This document shows positions 7,536-17,714 of a stretch of DNA of 64,000 bases, one piece after another (positions within the stretch are counted from its first letter, which is position 1; every line of letters starts with the position of its first letter). The notes under the pieces are model-generated. The model saw nothing but the letters and a program-made list of their open reading frames with translations, did not search any database and had not been told where the DNA came from. Made by a program: the position numbers and the translations under genes. Origin of the DNA: VXYL01 sp965116345 (GTDB lineage: Bacteria > Pseudomonadota > Gammaproteobacteria > Pseudomonadales > Azotimanducaceae); the NCBI GenBank assembly GCA_965116345.1, contig OZ220680.1, forward strand, positions 1,302,001 to 1,366,000, read 5' to 3'.

Positions 7536-8371
7536 CGCGCCTGCAGGAGGGCCCAACCGTCGCGGACGACCGGCGGCTCGAATCGACAATCTGGGAAATC
7601 GGAGAACGCGGCCATCACCCACCTCGTCTGCGAGGCTAGTATGCCCGAAAGCACCAGGTCGCCGCCCGGTGCCAAGCGTTCGACCAGCGCCACCGCCAGG
7701 TTGCGGATCGTGTCCGCCACCAGGTTGGCAAGAACCACGTCGTGACGCCCGTGGACGCCGGCGAGGTCGTCAACCACGTCGATGTCGACGCCGTTTCGCC
7801 CTGCGTTAGTCAGCGTCGCGCGTCGCGCCTGGGGATCGTGGTCGATAGCCAAGACGCGCCCGCCCAGCAGACCGGCGGCGATGGCGAGGACGCCGGAGCC
7901 GGAGCCCACGTCCAGGACCCGCCGCCCGCGGATGGACCTCCCCGCAAGCCAGTCGAGACACAGTGCCGTCGAAGCATGTGTGCCAGTACCGAATGCCAGT
8001 CCCGGGTCCAGGCGCAGGACAATCTCTCCGGGCGCCGCAACGGTCGCGTCCCCTGTGGGCAACACCAGCAGGCGCCCGAAGCGCAGTGGCCCGATGCCTT
8101 CACGCCAGGTCTCCGACCAATCCCGGTCCGGGATGAAGTCGATCTCGAACTCCAGGCCGGTCAACGACGACAGGTCGGCGGTGACCGGGAACAGTCCCTC
8201 GACGCGCACGCTGCTCCACAGCGGCGTCCGGTCCGGCGGTGGCTCCAGCACGTCGGTGGCGGTCTCGTCCGGCAGGATGGACACGGCGCCCGCACCCGCG
8301 CCGCGCAGACGATCGTCGATCTCGTCGGCTCGTTCTTCGGGGACGGCCACGCGCAGCCGCAACCAGGGCAT
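7514..8371 (-). CDS. prmA: Ribosomal protein L11 methyltransferase
   Basis: Trimethylates ribosomal protein L11 using S-adenosylmethionine. The 285-residue length and two-part build fit: an N-terminal substrate domain starting PWLRLRVAV, then DRDWSETWREGIGPLRFG, DPGLAFGTGTHASTALCL, the SAM motif VLDVGSGSGVLAIAA and the NLVAD post-motif with LVLSGILASQ. It follows accB after 7 bp and overlaps the next gene by 22 bp, so it is probably cotranscribed. The expected accC gene between accB and prmA is missing. Confidence 0.95.
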   Translation of the reverse strand: MPWLRLRVAVPEERADEIDDRLRGAGAGAVSILPDETATDVLEPPPDRTPLWSSVRVEGLFPVTADLSSLTGLEFEIDFIPDRDWSETWREGIGPLRFGRLLVLPTGDATVAAPGEIVLRLDPGLAFGTGTHASTALCLDWLAGRSIRGRRVLDVGSGSGVLAIAAGLLGGRVLAIDHDPQARRATLTNAGRNGVDIDVVDDLAGVHGRHDVVLANLVADTIRNLAVALVERLAPGGDLVLSGILASQTRWVMAAFSDFPDCRFEPPVVRDGWALLQARCPNPNH

Positions 8372-8378
8372 GTGCTGG

Positions 8379-8807
8379 TCAGAGAATTCGGAACAAGGCG
8401 GTTCCCGACTCGATGGGCTTGCCGTTGCCGACGAGCACCTCGGCGACCTCGCCGGCGCACTCGCTCTCGACGTGGTTCATCATCTTCATGCTCTCGACGA
8501 TGCACAGCACGTCACCCACGGCGACGGTGTCGCCGACGTCCACGAAGGGCGCTTCGCCGGGTGCGGGGGAGCGGTAGAAGGTTCCCGCGAGGGGAGCGGC
8601 GATGACCGTGCCCGGCCCCGACTCCCGCGACGGTTCCTCACTCGCCGGCGCACTCGACACGAGTGGCGGCGCACTATCCGCCACGGTCGCTGCCACGGTC
8701 GACGCACGCGATATGCGGATCTGCTCGTCGCCCGTGCGCACCTCCAGCTCGGTGATACCCGACTCCTGCACCAACTCGATCAGTTTCTTGACCTTGCGCA
8801 AGTCCAT
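8379..8807 (-). CDS. accB: Biotin carboxyl carrier protein of acetyl-CoA carboxylase
   Basis: Carries biotin between the carboxylase and transferase parts in fatty-acid synthesis. In the 142 residues, the N-terminal helix MDLRKVKKLIELVQESGI is typical of BCCP. A Pro/Ser/Ala linker runs over about 40-65, and the lipoyl/biotinyl domain contains the modification site IVESMKMMNHVES, with the modified Lys between two Met. It stands between aroQ (5 bp upstream) and prmA (7 bp downstream). The biotin carboxylase gene accC, normally next, is not in the window. Confidence 0.95.
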   Translation of the reverse strand: MDLRKVKKLIELVQESGITELEVRTGDEQIRISRASTVAATVADSAPPLVSSAPASEEPSRESGPGTVIAAPLAGTFYRSPAPGEAPFVDVGDTVAVGDVLCIVESMKMMNHVESECAGEVAEVLVGNGKPIESGTALFRIL

Positions 8808-8812
8808 GGTGG

Positions 8813-9259
8813 TCAGCCCCCCTCGTCAATCGCCGCAATGGCGGCCGCCAGCGCGTATTTGTAACCCTTCGCACCAAGGCCCGCGACCACCCCGGTGGCG
8901 ATGTCCGAAAAGTACGAATGGTGGCGGAAGGGCTCGCGGGCGTGGACGTTGGACAGGTGCACCTCGATGAAGGGGATCTCAACCGACAGCAACGCATCGC
9001 GCAGGGCGACGCTGGTGTGCGTGAAGGCGGCCGGGTTGATCACGATGTGGGCAACGCCGTCCGCTTTGGCCCGTTGCACGGCGTCGACGAGTTCGTGTTC
9101 CGCATTGCTCTGCAAGGTCGCGAGATCATGCCCGGACTCCCCCGCCTGCTCGGCGAGCCTCGCGTCGATGTCGGCGAGTGTGTCCGCGCCATAGAGGTCC
9201 GGCTCGCGGGTTCCCAACAGGTTCAGGTTCGGTCCGTGGAGAACCAGGATTTTGGCCAC
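8813..9259 (-). CDS. aroQ: 3-dehydroquinate dehydratase, type II
   Basis: Third step of the shikimate pathway. The 149-residue protein starts at GTG with a GGAG site 5 nt upstream. Family motifs are KILVLHGPNLNLLGTREPDLYG (catalytic Tyr at its end), QSNAEHELVDAV, INPAAFTHTSVALRDAL (catalytic Asn/His neighbourhood), FIEVHLSNVHAREPFRHHS and the GLGAKGYKYAL tail. The order dsbD-aroQ-accB is common in gammaproteobacteria; here the dsbD neighbour is reduced to one domain. Confidence 0.95.
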   Translation of the reverse strand: MAKILVLHGPNLNLLGTREPDLYGADTLADIDARLAEQAGESGHDLATLQSNAEHELVDAVQRAKADGVAHIVINPAAFTHTSVALRDALLSVEIPFIEVHLSNVHAREPFRHHSYFSDIATGVVAGLGAKGYKYALAAAIAAIDEGG

Positions 9260-9332
9260 GCCTACTCCAAAAGCGTCATCGACGCCGGAATTATGGCAGG
9301 TTGACCGCAAGATAACAGCACGTTCGCCGAAG

Positions 9333-9947
9333 TTATCTGCTTTTGCTTCTCAGAAATACGGCACTGATGCCAACTCCCGCCAACACCACCAGCAGCACGA
9401 CGTACCTAGCCGAGGCCGGTGACGTGGCCCCGGAGTCGAGCGTGGCGTCGGCGAACACGAACGACGCCACCTTGACCGTGGGCGGATAGCAGAAGCCCTG
9501 CTCCGCGCATCCCTGGTAGCGGAAGCTGACGGTTCCCTGGTTGGCCGTCGTCGCCATGATGCCGGCGCTGATCTCGACACCGTCGAAATAGACCTCGGAC
9601 TCGCCGAAGAACTCATCGACATGGGGGCGTCCCGGTGGGATGGCCAGGTCGCCGAGCTCGACGCCGTCCACGCCGGACACTCCGAAGTGCCGTCGGTAGA
9701 GGTAGTAGCCCGGTGGAACATCCCAACGTGCGACCACGCGGTCCCCGTCCAGTCGGGATGAGAAGACGAACGCGTCGTCCACCTCGAGAAGCTCGGACGC
9801 CAGGGGGTTCTTGACCGCGGAGAAGTCCACGGCGCTCGACTCCGCGGCATGACCGGTCGTCGCGGCAAGGGCTAGGCAAAGCGCGACGACGCGAACGACC
9901 GCAGGGGTCGCCGCCACCCGGTTCCGTCGAATACACTCGAATCCCAT
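9333..9947 (-). CDS. DsbD N-terminal (alpha) domain protein with a C-terminal membrane anchor
   Basis: The 204-residue frame has a signal peptide ending near TTGHAAES, then an immunoglobulin-like DsbD-alpha domain with WDVPPGYYLYRRHF and the redox pair of cysteines in YQGCAEQGFCYPP. A single C-terminal helix (YVVLLVVLAGVGISAVFL) and a basic end follow. Full DsbD (about 600 residues) would continue into eight membrane helices and a thioredoxin domain; both are absent. It probably passes electrons to periplasmic thiol proteins, but the electron source is unclear. The ATG at 9947 overlaps, on the opposite strand, the ATG of the next gene; a GTG at 9917 is an alternative start. Confidence 0.8.
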   Translation of the reverse strand: MGFECIRRNRVAATPAVVRVVALCLALAATTGHAAESSAVDFSAVKNPLASELLEVDDAFVFSSRLDGDRVVARWDVPPGYYLYRRHFGVSGVDGVELGDLAIPPGRPHVDEFFGESEVYFDGVEISAGIMATTANQGTVSFRYQGCAEQGFCYPPTVKVASFVFADATLDSGATSPASARYVVLLVVLAGVGISAVFLRSKSR

Positions 9948-10665
9948 GGTCATTCGCAGAGCACAGTGCATCGGCGTCCTACTGCTTGCAACCCTCGTTG
10001 CAACCCTCGGCGGCTGCGTGGTGCCGACACCCGTACAAACGCTACCGCCGGCGGCTCCCACCCTACCGCCGGAAGCACCGCCCGCCGAGCCGGTCATCGA
10101 CATGGAAGCCGTACGCTCGCTCCTGCAACAGGGCGAGCGTGCGTTGGCGGACGACCGCCTGATGACGCCGGAGGACGACAGCGCCCACCTCTACTACACC
10201 CGGGCATTGGAACTGGCACCGGAGAACCCCGACGCACGCGAAGGGATCGAGCGCATCGTCGAACGCTACATCCACCTGACCCGGCTCGCCATCGAGCGCG
10301 GGCAGTGGGCGCGGGCGCGCTCCATGCTCGCCCGCGCGACGCTCGTCGACCGCACCCATCTCGGCATCCGCACCATGCGCGACCAGGTTGCCATGCTGTC
10401 GAGCGCGGAACGCCTGACCCTCGAACTGACCTCAGCGGAGGTGAGCGAGCGGACTCCCGAGGCGGCGGCCAAACTTGCCGCGTTCGGCGAACATGCACGC
10501 CAGGACAACGCCCGGGTCAGCATCCGCGTGGGCAGCGACAAGGACGCCCGCTGGATCTACGAGCAGTTGAACCGCTCACCGGGCGAGCGCCGAATCCGTG
10601 GCGCGGTGACCATCGGCTGGCCTCCCTTGGTCACCGTTCTCCTACTCGCGCCGCCGGAGGATTGA
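9946..10665 (+). CDS. Putative lipoprotein with TPR-like helices
   Basis: The 239 residues begin with a lipoprotein signal (RRAQCIGVLLLATLVATLGGC, lipobox LGGC) and a proline-rich linker (TLPPAAPTLPPEAPPAEP). A helical part follows (YYTRALELAPENPDAREGIERI... LARATLVDRTHLGI) that reads like two or three tetratricopeptide units. The last 60 residues (ARVSIRVGSDKDARWIYEQL) form a separate region. No family is recognised. It is followed after 1 bp by the copper-chaperone gene. Its ATG overlaps the divergent DsbD-alpha start in the palindrome CATG. Confidence 0.75.
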   Translation: MVIRRAQCIGVLLLATLVATLGGCVVPTPVQTLPPAAPTLPPEAPPAEPVIDMEAVRSLLQQGERALADDRLMTPEDDSAHLYYTRALELAPENPDAREGIERIVERYIHLTRLAIERGQWARARSMLARATLVDRTHLGIRTMRDQVAMLSSAERLTLELTSAEVSERTPEAAAKLAAFGEHARQDNARVSIRVGSDKDARWIYEQLNRSPGERRIRGAVTIGWPPLVTVLLLAPPED

Positions 10666-10666
10666 C

Positions 10667-11086
10667 GTGATCCGTCTTGCGGCCGTGCTGTCCACCATGC
10701 TCCTGGTGGGCTGCGGGACGGACGCCGACCAGCCGGTGCTGCGGGTGGAAGACGCCTGGATCCGTGCGCCGGTCGCCGGCCGCGAGGTCACGGCGGGCTA
10801 TTGCGACATCACCAACATCGGTACGGTGCCGGCTGCCATCACGGGCTTCAGCGGCGAGGGGCTGCGCGTGGAGATCCACGAGACCATCGACGAGGACGGT
10901 ATGATGCGCATGCGGCCGGTGCCGAGCCTCCACCTCGCGCCGGGTGAAACGGTATCCCTGGCACCGGGCGGCAAACACCTGATGTTGTTCGACTTCGACC
11001 CCGACCTCGAGAGGGCGTCTCTCGGCGCAACCATCGAGGGCGGCGGAGTGTACCGGGTCATGTTCGAGGTCCGCGCCGAGGCGTAG
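10667..11086 (+). CDS. PCu(A)C-family periplasmic copper chaperone (lipoprotein)
   Basis: The 139-residue protein has a lipobox (MLLVGCGTDAD), then VEDAWIRAPVAGREVTAGYC. The copper ligands are HETIDEDGMMRM and GGKHLMLF, matching the family H(M)...HxM pattern. These proteins hand Cu(I) to the CuA or CuB sites of cytochrome oxidase. The GTG start lies 1 bp after the stop of the lipoprotein gene, so the two are probably one transcript. A nearby DsbD-alpha gene could help keep copper-site thiols reduced, but that is inference only. Confidence 0.87.
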   Translation: MIRLAAVLSTMLLVGCGTDADQPVLRVEDAWIRAPVAGREVTAGYCDITNIGTVPAAITGFSGEGLRVEIHETIDEDGMMRMRPVPSLHLAPGETVSLAPGGKHLMLFDFDPDLERASLGATIEGGGVYRVMFEVRAEA

Positions 11087-11096
11087 AGCACGTGCC

Positions 11097-12158
11097 ATGA
11101 AGATCAACTGGAAGTTCTGGCGGAAGAGTCCCTACGTCACCGCCGACGAGGAACGCTGGACCAAGCGGCTGCGCGGCAGCATTGGCCTGGCCATCGCCGC
11201 ACTGGCCGGCGTCTACGTGCTCGCCGTGGTGATCATCGGCTGGTGGTGGTCCTACGAACCCGACCTCTTCGACCCCGTGGCCGCCGCCGAGGAGCGCGCC
11301 AGGGCCGACGGCGTCGAACCCGTCACGGGCTACACCACCGCGGCCACCGTGGCCGCGCTCACCGAGCTTCTGCTGGAGAAGCGGGGCGGTTACCTGTCCA
11401 ACGACATCACTCCGCCGGGGCTCTATCTCGACAACGTGCCGAGCTGGGAATTCGGCGTACTGACCCACCTGCGCGACATCAGCCGGGCGCTGCGCCACGA
11501 CTTGAGCCGGTCCCAGAGCCAATCCGCCGAGGATCCGGACCTGGCCGAGGCGGAAGGGCATTTCTTCTACGACAATGCGAGCTGGATCTTCCCCGCCACG
11601 GAGCACGAACTGCGCAAGGGCGGCACGCGGATCGCCGAGTACGCATCGCGCCTCGCCGATCCCGCTTCCGAGGACACCCAGTTCTACGCCAGGGCCGACA
11701 ACCTCGCACGCTGGCTGCAGGGGGTGGAGACGCGCCTCGGTGACGTCTCCCAGCGATTGTCGCAGAGCGTAGGCAAGCGCCAACTCCATCTCGGCCTGGC
11801 CGGCGACCCGACCGCGACCATGGCGACGGACACCCGGGGAGAGACGGAGACCCGCACCAGCTGGTTCGAGATCGACGACGTCTTCTACGAGGCGCGGGGC
11901 CAGGCCTGGGCGCTCTACCACCTGTTGAGGGCGGTCGAGCACGACTTCGGATCCGTCCTCGACGACAAGAACGCCCGCGTCAGTCTGCGCCAGATCATCC
12001 GCGAACTGGAAGCCACCCAGGCGACGATCTGGAGCCCGATGATCCTGAACGGCGGCGGCTTCGGCTTCCTCGCCAACCACTCGCTGGTGATCGCGTCGTA
12101 CGTCTCCCGCGTCAACGCGGCGATCATCGATCTGCGCGATCTGCTGGACAAGGGCTAG
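11097..12158 (+). CDS. DUF2333 family inner-membrane protein
   Basis: The 353-residue protein has a basic N-terminus (MKINWKFWRKSP), one membrane span (about residues 27-48, LAIAALAGVYVLAVVIIGWWW) and a long periplasmic part with the conserved stretches RGGYLSNDITPPGLYLDN, SWEFGVLTHLRDISRALR, DNASWIFPATEHELRKG and RGQAWALYHLLRAVEHDF. This pattern is typical of DUF2333, common in gammaproteobacteria and of unknown function. It sits 10 bp after the copper chaperone, so it may be in the same operon. Confidence 0.85.
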   Translation: MKINWKFWRKSPYVTADEERWTKRLRGSIGLAIAALAGVYVLAVVIIGWWWSYEPDLFDPVAAAEERARADGVEPVTGYTTAATVAALTELLLEKRGGYLSNDITPPGLYLDNVPSWEFGVLTHLRDISRALRHDLSRSQSQSAEDPDLAEAEGHFFYDNASWIFPATEHELRKGGTRIAEYASRLADPASEDTQFYARADNLARWLQGVETRLGDVSQRLSQSVGKRQLHLGLAGDPTATMATDTRGETETRTSWFEIDDVFYEARGQAWALYHLLRAVEHDFGSVLDDKNARVSLRQIIRELEATQATIWSPMILNGGGFGFLANHSLVIASYVSRVNAAIIDLRDLLDKG

Positions 12159-12535
12159 TGCGTCTCGCTTTGCGAGCGCGTCTCGCTTTTGCGAGCCGTT
12201 CAAGAGCAGTTCGAAGCGATTTTCCACTTGCAACTCAAGGAGTCTAGTCTCGCTTCAGAAACGACGAGGCATCCCGTAGGGGCGACCCTTGTGGTCGCCC
12301 GTGCCGGCACCCCGCAGGGCGTCGTTTCGCCAAGACGGGCGACCACAAGGGTCGCCCCTACGGTCCACCTCACGTTGGAAGTGTGGTGCCGTAGTTGACC
12401 CGGTCGGTACCGCCTGTTGCCCCGATATGACCCCGCGTACCGGCGTCCGTGTTGTTCGCGGCTGCCCTGTCAGGTAGAGTCGCCCGATTTCGCGGGGTCC
12501 GCCCGCCCAACCAACTTGCCACGGGTCGATAGTCC
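12159..12535. other. Intergenic stretch with small hairpins and a REP pair
   Basis: No coding sequence is supported in these 377 bp. It opens with two near-identical hairpins, CTCGC-TTT-GCGAG and CTCGC-TTTT-GCGAG, within 12160-12200, which may terminate or stabilise the DUF2333 transcript. The inverted REP pair at 12275-12362 follows. The last 170 bp should hold the hppA promoter, but I see no convincing -35/-10 pair. Confidence 0.6.
12275..12362. repeat. REPIN-like element: two REP hairpins in perfect inverted repeat
   Basis: Arms at 12275-12302 and 12335-12362 are perfect 28-bp inverted copies around a 32-nt spacer. Each arm is itself a hairpin: GTAG foot, 8-bp stem GGGCGACC/GGTCGCCC and loop CTTGT. 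A second copy of the whole unit, in inverted orientation and with a related 32-nt spacer, lies at 19708-19795. The GTAG foot is the tetranucleotide known from REP sequences moved by RAYT (TnpA-REP) transposases. Confidence 0.85.
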
Positions 12536-14578
<2,043 letters not shown>

Positions 14579-14589
14579 CTGGGGAAATG

Positions 14590-14655
14590 GGCGACCGCAA
14601 CGCGCCGGTCGGGCGCGCGCAACGCGCCATTCTGGCGCGCGGTGCCCCTACGGGG
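14590..14655. repeat. REP-related repeat covering the 3' end of the FG-GAP gene
   Basis: On the minus strand this reads CCCCGTAGGGGCACCG and then nested GCGCGC hairpins. The foot GTAGGGG is the one seen in the other REP copies; the stem is a different, GC-repeat version. The TAG of the minus-strand FG-GAP gene (14648-14650) lies in the GTAG. Confidence 0.55.
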
Positions 14656-16129
14656 TACTGAGCGCGACCCCGATCCGCCGGGACACGCCGTCCTCGAGGC
14701 GGAAGGCCATGTACATGTCGTCGCGCCCGTCGCCGTTGAGGTCGGCTAGTCGGACGTTGCCTTGGTCCGAGAACCGCACGTCGACTGGGAAGGGTTCCTC
14801 GGCGAACACGTGCTCGTCGGCGCTTCCCGGGTAGATGTCGCATCTCGAGGCGTCGACCTGCACGACCAGATCCTTGATGCCATCGCCGGTGAGGTCGCCC
14901 ACAGACACCCAGTTGCCGCCCACGCGACCCGATCCGAGGTCGAGGTGGAGCTTGACCCGGCGGCGAACGTGGGGGTCCACGGGGTAGGCGTCGTTCCTCA
15001 TGAAGTAGAAGTCCATGTTGAAGCTGACCGAACCCCTCAACAGGACGGTGATGAGTTTGCCAATGCCCAGCTTGAAGGAGGTCATGCCGAAGTCGACCGC
15101 TCCGTCGCCGTCGAAGTCGGACCGCTCGAAGACGCCCTGCACGCCCGCGGAAGAGATCGACGTCGCGGGTTCGGGCTCGAATACCGTGCCCCCTTGCCGT
15201 CGTTTGCCGAAGTAGAAGTCGTAGCGGGACGACTGGTCGAAGAGCCCACCGATTTCCAGCGTGTTGGTCACCAGGTCGCCCACGCCGTCGCCGTTCATGT
15301 CGCCGACCGTGTACAGCATCGTGCGCGTCTCGTCGATATCGCCGCCGAAGCCGAAACTTACCGTGACGTCGTCCGTGGACACGGCGAGCGGCAAGTCGAC
15401 CAGCACCGGTTCGGTGTCGAACCCGGTGTCCGTACCCCGGAACACGGTCATTCCGCCGGCACGCCAGAACGCCAGGTCGACCCGGCCATCGCCGTCGTGG
15501 TCCAACTGGTAGATGTCCGAGGCCCGATACGTTGACGAGCGAAAGCCGACTCGGGCGGAATGCTCGGCACCCAGTCGCATGGGATCGGAAAGACTGCCGT
15601 CCGAACGCTGGACCCAGACCGTGTGGCCGTCGAAGTCGGGGAGCGCGATGTCGTCAAGCCCGTCGTCGTTCAGGTCGCGGGCGATCTCCACATCGGGTAC
15701 ATCGAGCGGCGGCACGTTGTAGATGGCGGAAGCGGCCACGAGTGGGCGACGCGTCCAGGTCTCCGGGTCGAGCCACTCGATGTGGCCGCGGCGGAACATC
15801 AGCAACCGGTCGATGCCGCCGAGTTCCATCATGTCCACGAAGATCACGTCATCGGGCACGTCCGCAACGTGTGTCTGACGCCATCGGCCGCTCTCGAACG
15901 TGTACACCGCCATGCGCCGGTCCTGGTCGCGGTGGCGGAAGACCGCGAAGTCGTCGACGCTTCCCCCGGTGATGCGACCATGCAGCACGGTGTGCGAGGC
16001 CGCCTCGCCGGTGTCAATGACGAAGCTATCGTAGGCGGGGGGAGCGTCAGCGGCGGCGGTGGCGATCGAGGCGATCGAGGCGAGCGCACAAACGACGGCA
16101 ACTCTTCGAGCGTTCATCGACAAATCCAT
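14648..16129 (-). CDS. Secreted FG-GAP/VCBS repeat protein
   Basis: The 493-residue protein has a Sec signal peptide (NARRVAVVCALASIASIATA, cleavage near AAADAP) and then a beta-propeller of FG-GAP type. At least six calcium-loop motifs of the D-x-D-G-D form are visible: DLNDDGLDDIALPDF, DHDGDGRVDLAFWR, DMNGDGVGDLVTN, DFDGDGAVDFGM, DLTGDGIKDLVVQV and DLNGDGRDDMYM. It is likely extracytoplasmic and calcium-stabilised; the partner or ligand is unknown. A start at the ATG of 16117 gives a more standard signal peptide. The gene ends in -Pro-TAG within the GTAG of a REP-like element. Confidence 0.8.
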   Translation of the reverse strand: MDLSMNARRVAVVCALASIASIATAAADAPPAYDSFVIDTGEAASHTVLHGRITGGSVDDFAVFRHRDQDRRMAVYTFESGRWRQTHVADVPDDVIFVDMMELGGIDRLLMFRRGHIEWLDPETWTRRPLVAASAIYNVPPLDVPDVEIARDLNDDGLDDIALPDFDGHTVWVQRSDGSLSDPMRLGAEHSARVGFRSSTYRASDIYQLDHDGDGRVDLAFWRAGGMTVFRGTDTGFDTEPVLVDLPLAVSTDDVTVSFGFGGDIDETRTMLYTVGDMNGDGVGDLVTNTLEIGGLFDQSSRYDFYFGKRRQGGTVFEPEPATSISSAGVQGVFERSDFDGDGAVDFGMTSFKLGIGKLITVLLRGSVSFNMDFYFMRNDAYPVDPHVRRRVKLHLDLGSGRVGGNWVSVGDLTGDGIKDLVVQVDASRCDIYPGSADEHVFAEEPFPVDVRFSDQGNVRLADLNGDGRDDMYMAFRLEDGVSRRIGVALSTP

Positions 16130-16290
16130 GGATCAAGCGACGGAGCGTGGCAGGTGTGGTCTGAACAGGCCCTGAACGTTGGCAGCCCCACGCGTAAAAG
16201 ACACGGTCGACCACAACGCGCCCGCAAGGGTGCGCGGTCTCCCCTTCCATGGAGCAAATTCGCAACCCATTGAGTCGCACGATGAAGGCC

Positions 16291-16371
16291 CGTAGGGGCG
16301 ACCCTTGTGGCCGCCTGTTTCGGACACTCCCGTCTGCCTGACAACGGGACGGGACAAGCCCGTCCCCTACG
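16291..16371. repeat. Mixed REP pair overlapping the pfp stop codon
   Basis: The left half (16291-16318) has the GTAGGGGCGACC-CTTGT foot and loop but a stem with two mismatches, so it is decayed. The right half (16344-16371, minus orientation) is another subtype: foot GTAG, stem GGGACGGG/CCCGTCCC, loop CTTGT. The same right-half subtype recurs at 29524-29551. Base changes on both sides of the stem keep it paired. The pfp stop TAG (16367-16369) lies inside the right-half GTAG. Confidence 0.8.
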
Positions 16372-17647
16372 GGAATCGTTCAAGGCGTTTCGCCACCGGT
16401 CGATTGGCGAGGCTCGCGTAGTCCGGCAGACCGTCGACGAAGGGGGGATAGTCCTCGCCCGCCACCAGGGGTTCGAGGTAGCGGCGTGCGGCCCTGGTGA
16501 TGCCGAAGCCGTCGCGGCCGATGAACGCCTTGGGCATCTTGCGCTCGACGTTGGCGACCCGTTCCAGCGGTGCGTCGCCGAGTTCCCAGCGGTAGGGCTC
16601 GTCCGAAGTCCTGACGATGGTCGCCATGACGGCGTTGCGCCCGGCAAGGGCGAGTTCCACGGCGTGGCGCCCCACGGCATAGGCCTGTTCCACGTCCGTG
16701 GCGGAGGCTATGTGGCGTGCCGCGCGTTGCAGGTAGTCGGTGAGTGCCCAGTGGAACTTGTAGCCCAGTCGTCCACGCACCAGCTGCGCCAGCATCGGCG
16801 CCACACCGCCGAGCTGGGCATGCCCGAAGGCGTCGGTTCCTCCCGTGTCCGCGAGAAACCGTCCATCCGCGTACCGGGCCCCTTCGGAAGCGACGATCAC
16901 GCAGTAGCCCACACGCTCCACGGTGCGCTTCGTCCTGGCGAGGAAGTCGGCTTCGTCGAAGGGCACCTCGGGGAAGACGATGATGTGCGGGGCATCGTCA
17001 CGGTGCCGCTTGGCCAATCCTCCCGCGGCGGCGATCCAGCCCGCGTGGCGCCCCATGACCTCGAGAATGAACACCTTGGTCGAGGTGTCGCACATCGAGG
17101 CGACGTCGAGCGCCGCCTCGCGGACTGACACGCCGACGTACTTGGCGACAGAGCCGAACCCGGGGCAGGTGTCCGTCATGGCGAGGTCGTTGTCCACGGT
17201 CTTGGGGATGCCGATACAGACGACGGGATGGCCGAGACGTTCTCCGAGCAGCGACACCTTGTGCGCGGTATCCTGGGAGTCGCCACCGCCGTTGTAGAAG
17301 AAGTAGCCGATGTCGTGGGCGCGGAAGACGTCGATCAGGCGCCGGTATTCCCGTTCACCGTCCGCCTCGTCAAGCGACTTCAGCTTGTAACGGCAGGAGC
17401 CGAACGCCCCGCCGGGGGTGGTGCGCAGACGGGCGATGGCCTCTTCCGTCTCCGCGCCGGTGTCGATGAGGTCCTCGCGCAGGGCGCCCAGTATGCCGTT
17501 CCTGCCGGCGAACACCGTGCCGATGCGGTCAGCATGGCGTCGTGCCGTCTCGATGACACCGCAGGCCGAGGCGTTGATGACGGCGGTGACCCCACCGGAC
17601 TGGGCGTAGAACGCATTTCTCCTGGCCGACGACACGGCGACTCCCAT
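16367..17647 (-). CDS. pfp: PPi-type 6-phosphofructokinase
   Basis: Reversible phosphorylation of fructose-6-phosphate with PPi. The 426-residue protein starts MGVAVSSARRNAFYAQSGGV. The donor site reads YNGGGDSQDTA rather than the GGDGS of ATP enzymes. The substrate motif is PKTVDNDLAMTD (ATP forms have PGTIDND), followed by MGRHAGWIAAAGGLA and an extended C-terminus, all typical of PPi-PFKs. A GTG at 17635 with GGGAG before it is an equally good start. The nearby proton-pumping pyrophosphatase (opposite strand) suggests shared PPi use. The gene ends in a REP hairpin. Confidence 0.9.
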   Translation of the reverse strand: MGVAVSSARRNAFYAQSGGVTAVINASACGVIETARRHADRIGTVFAGRNGILGALREDLIDTGAETEEAIARLRTTPGGAFGSCRYKLKSLDEADGEREYRRLIDVFRAHDIGYFFYNGGGDSQDTAHKVSLLGERLGHPVVCIGIPKTVDNDLAMTDTCPGFGSVAKYVGVSVREAALDVASMCDTSTKVFILEVMGRHAGWIAAAGGLAKRHRDDAPHIIVFPEVPFDEADFLARTKRTVERVGYCVIVASEGARYADGRFLADTGGTDAFGHAQLGGVAPMLAQLVRGRLGYKFHWALTDYLQRAARHIASATDVEQAYAVGRHAVELALAGRNAVMATIVRTSDEPYRWELGDAPLERVANVERKMPKAFIGRDGFGITRAARRYLEPLVAGEDYPPFVDGLPDYASLANRPVAKRLERFP

Positions 17648-17714
17648 GCAGCGAATATCGACAAAAACGTTGGCGCAAAACAACCGCGCTCATGAACTGT
17701 GCCACAATGAATCC

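Noticed and set aside
9310..9338. Inverted repeat AGATAAC/GTTATCT after the DsbD-alpha gene followed by CTTTT on the plus strand
   Set aside because: The T-run is on the strand opposite to both flanking genes, and the stem is AT-rich with a 15-nt loop, so it is not a credible terminator for them.
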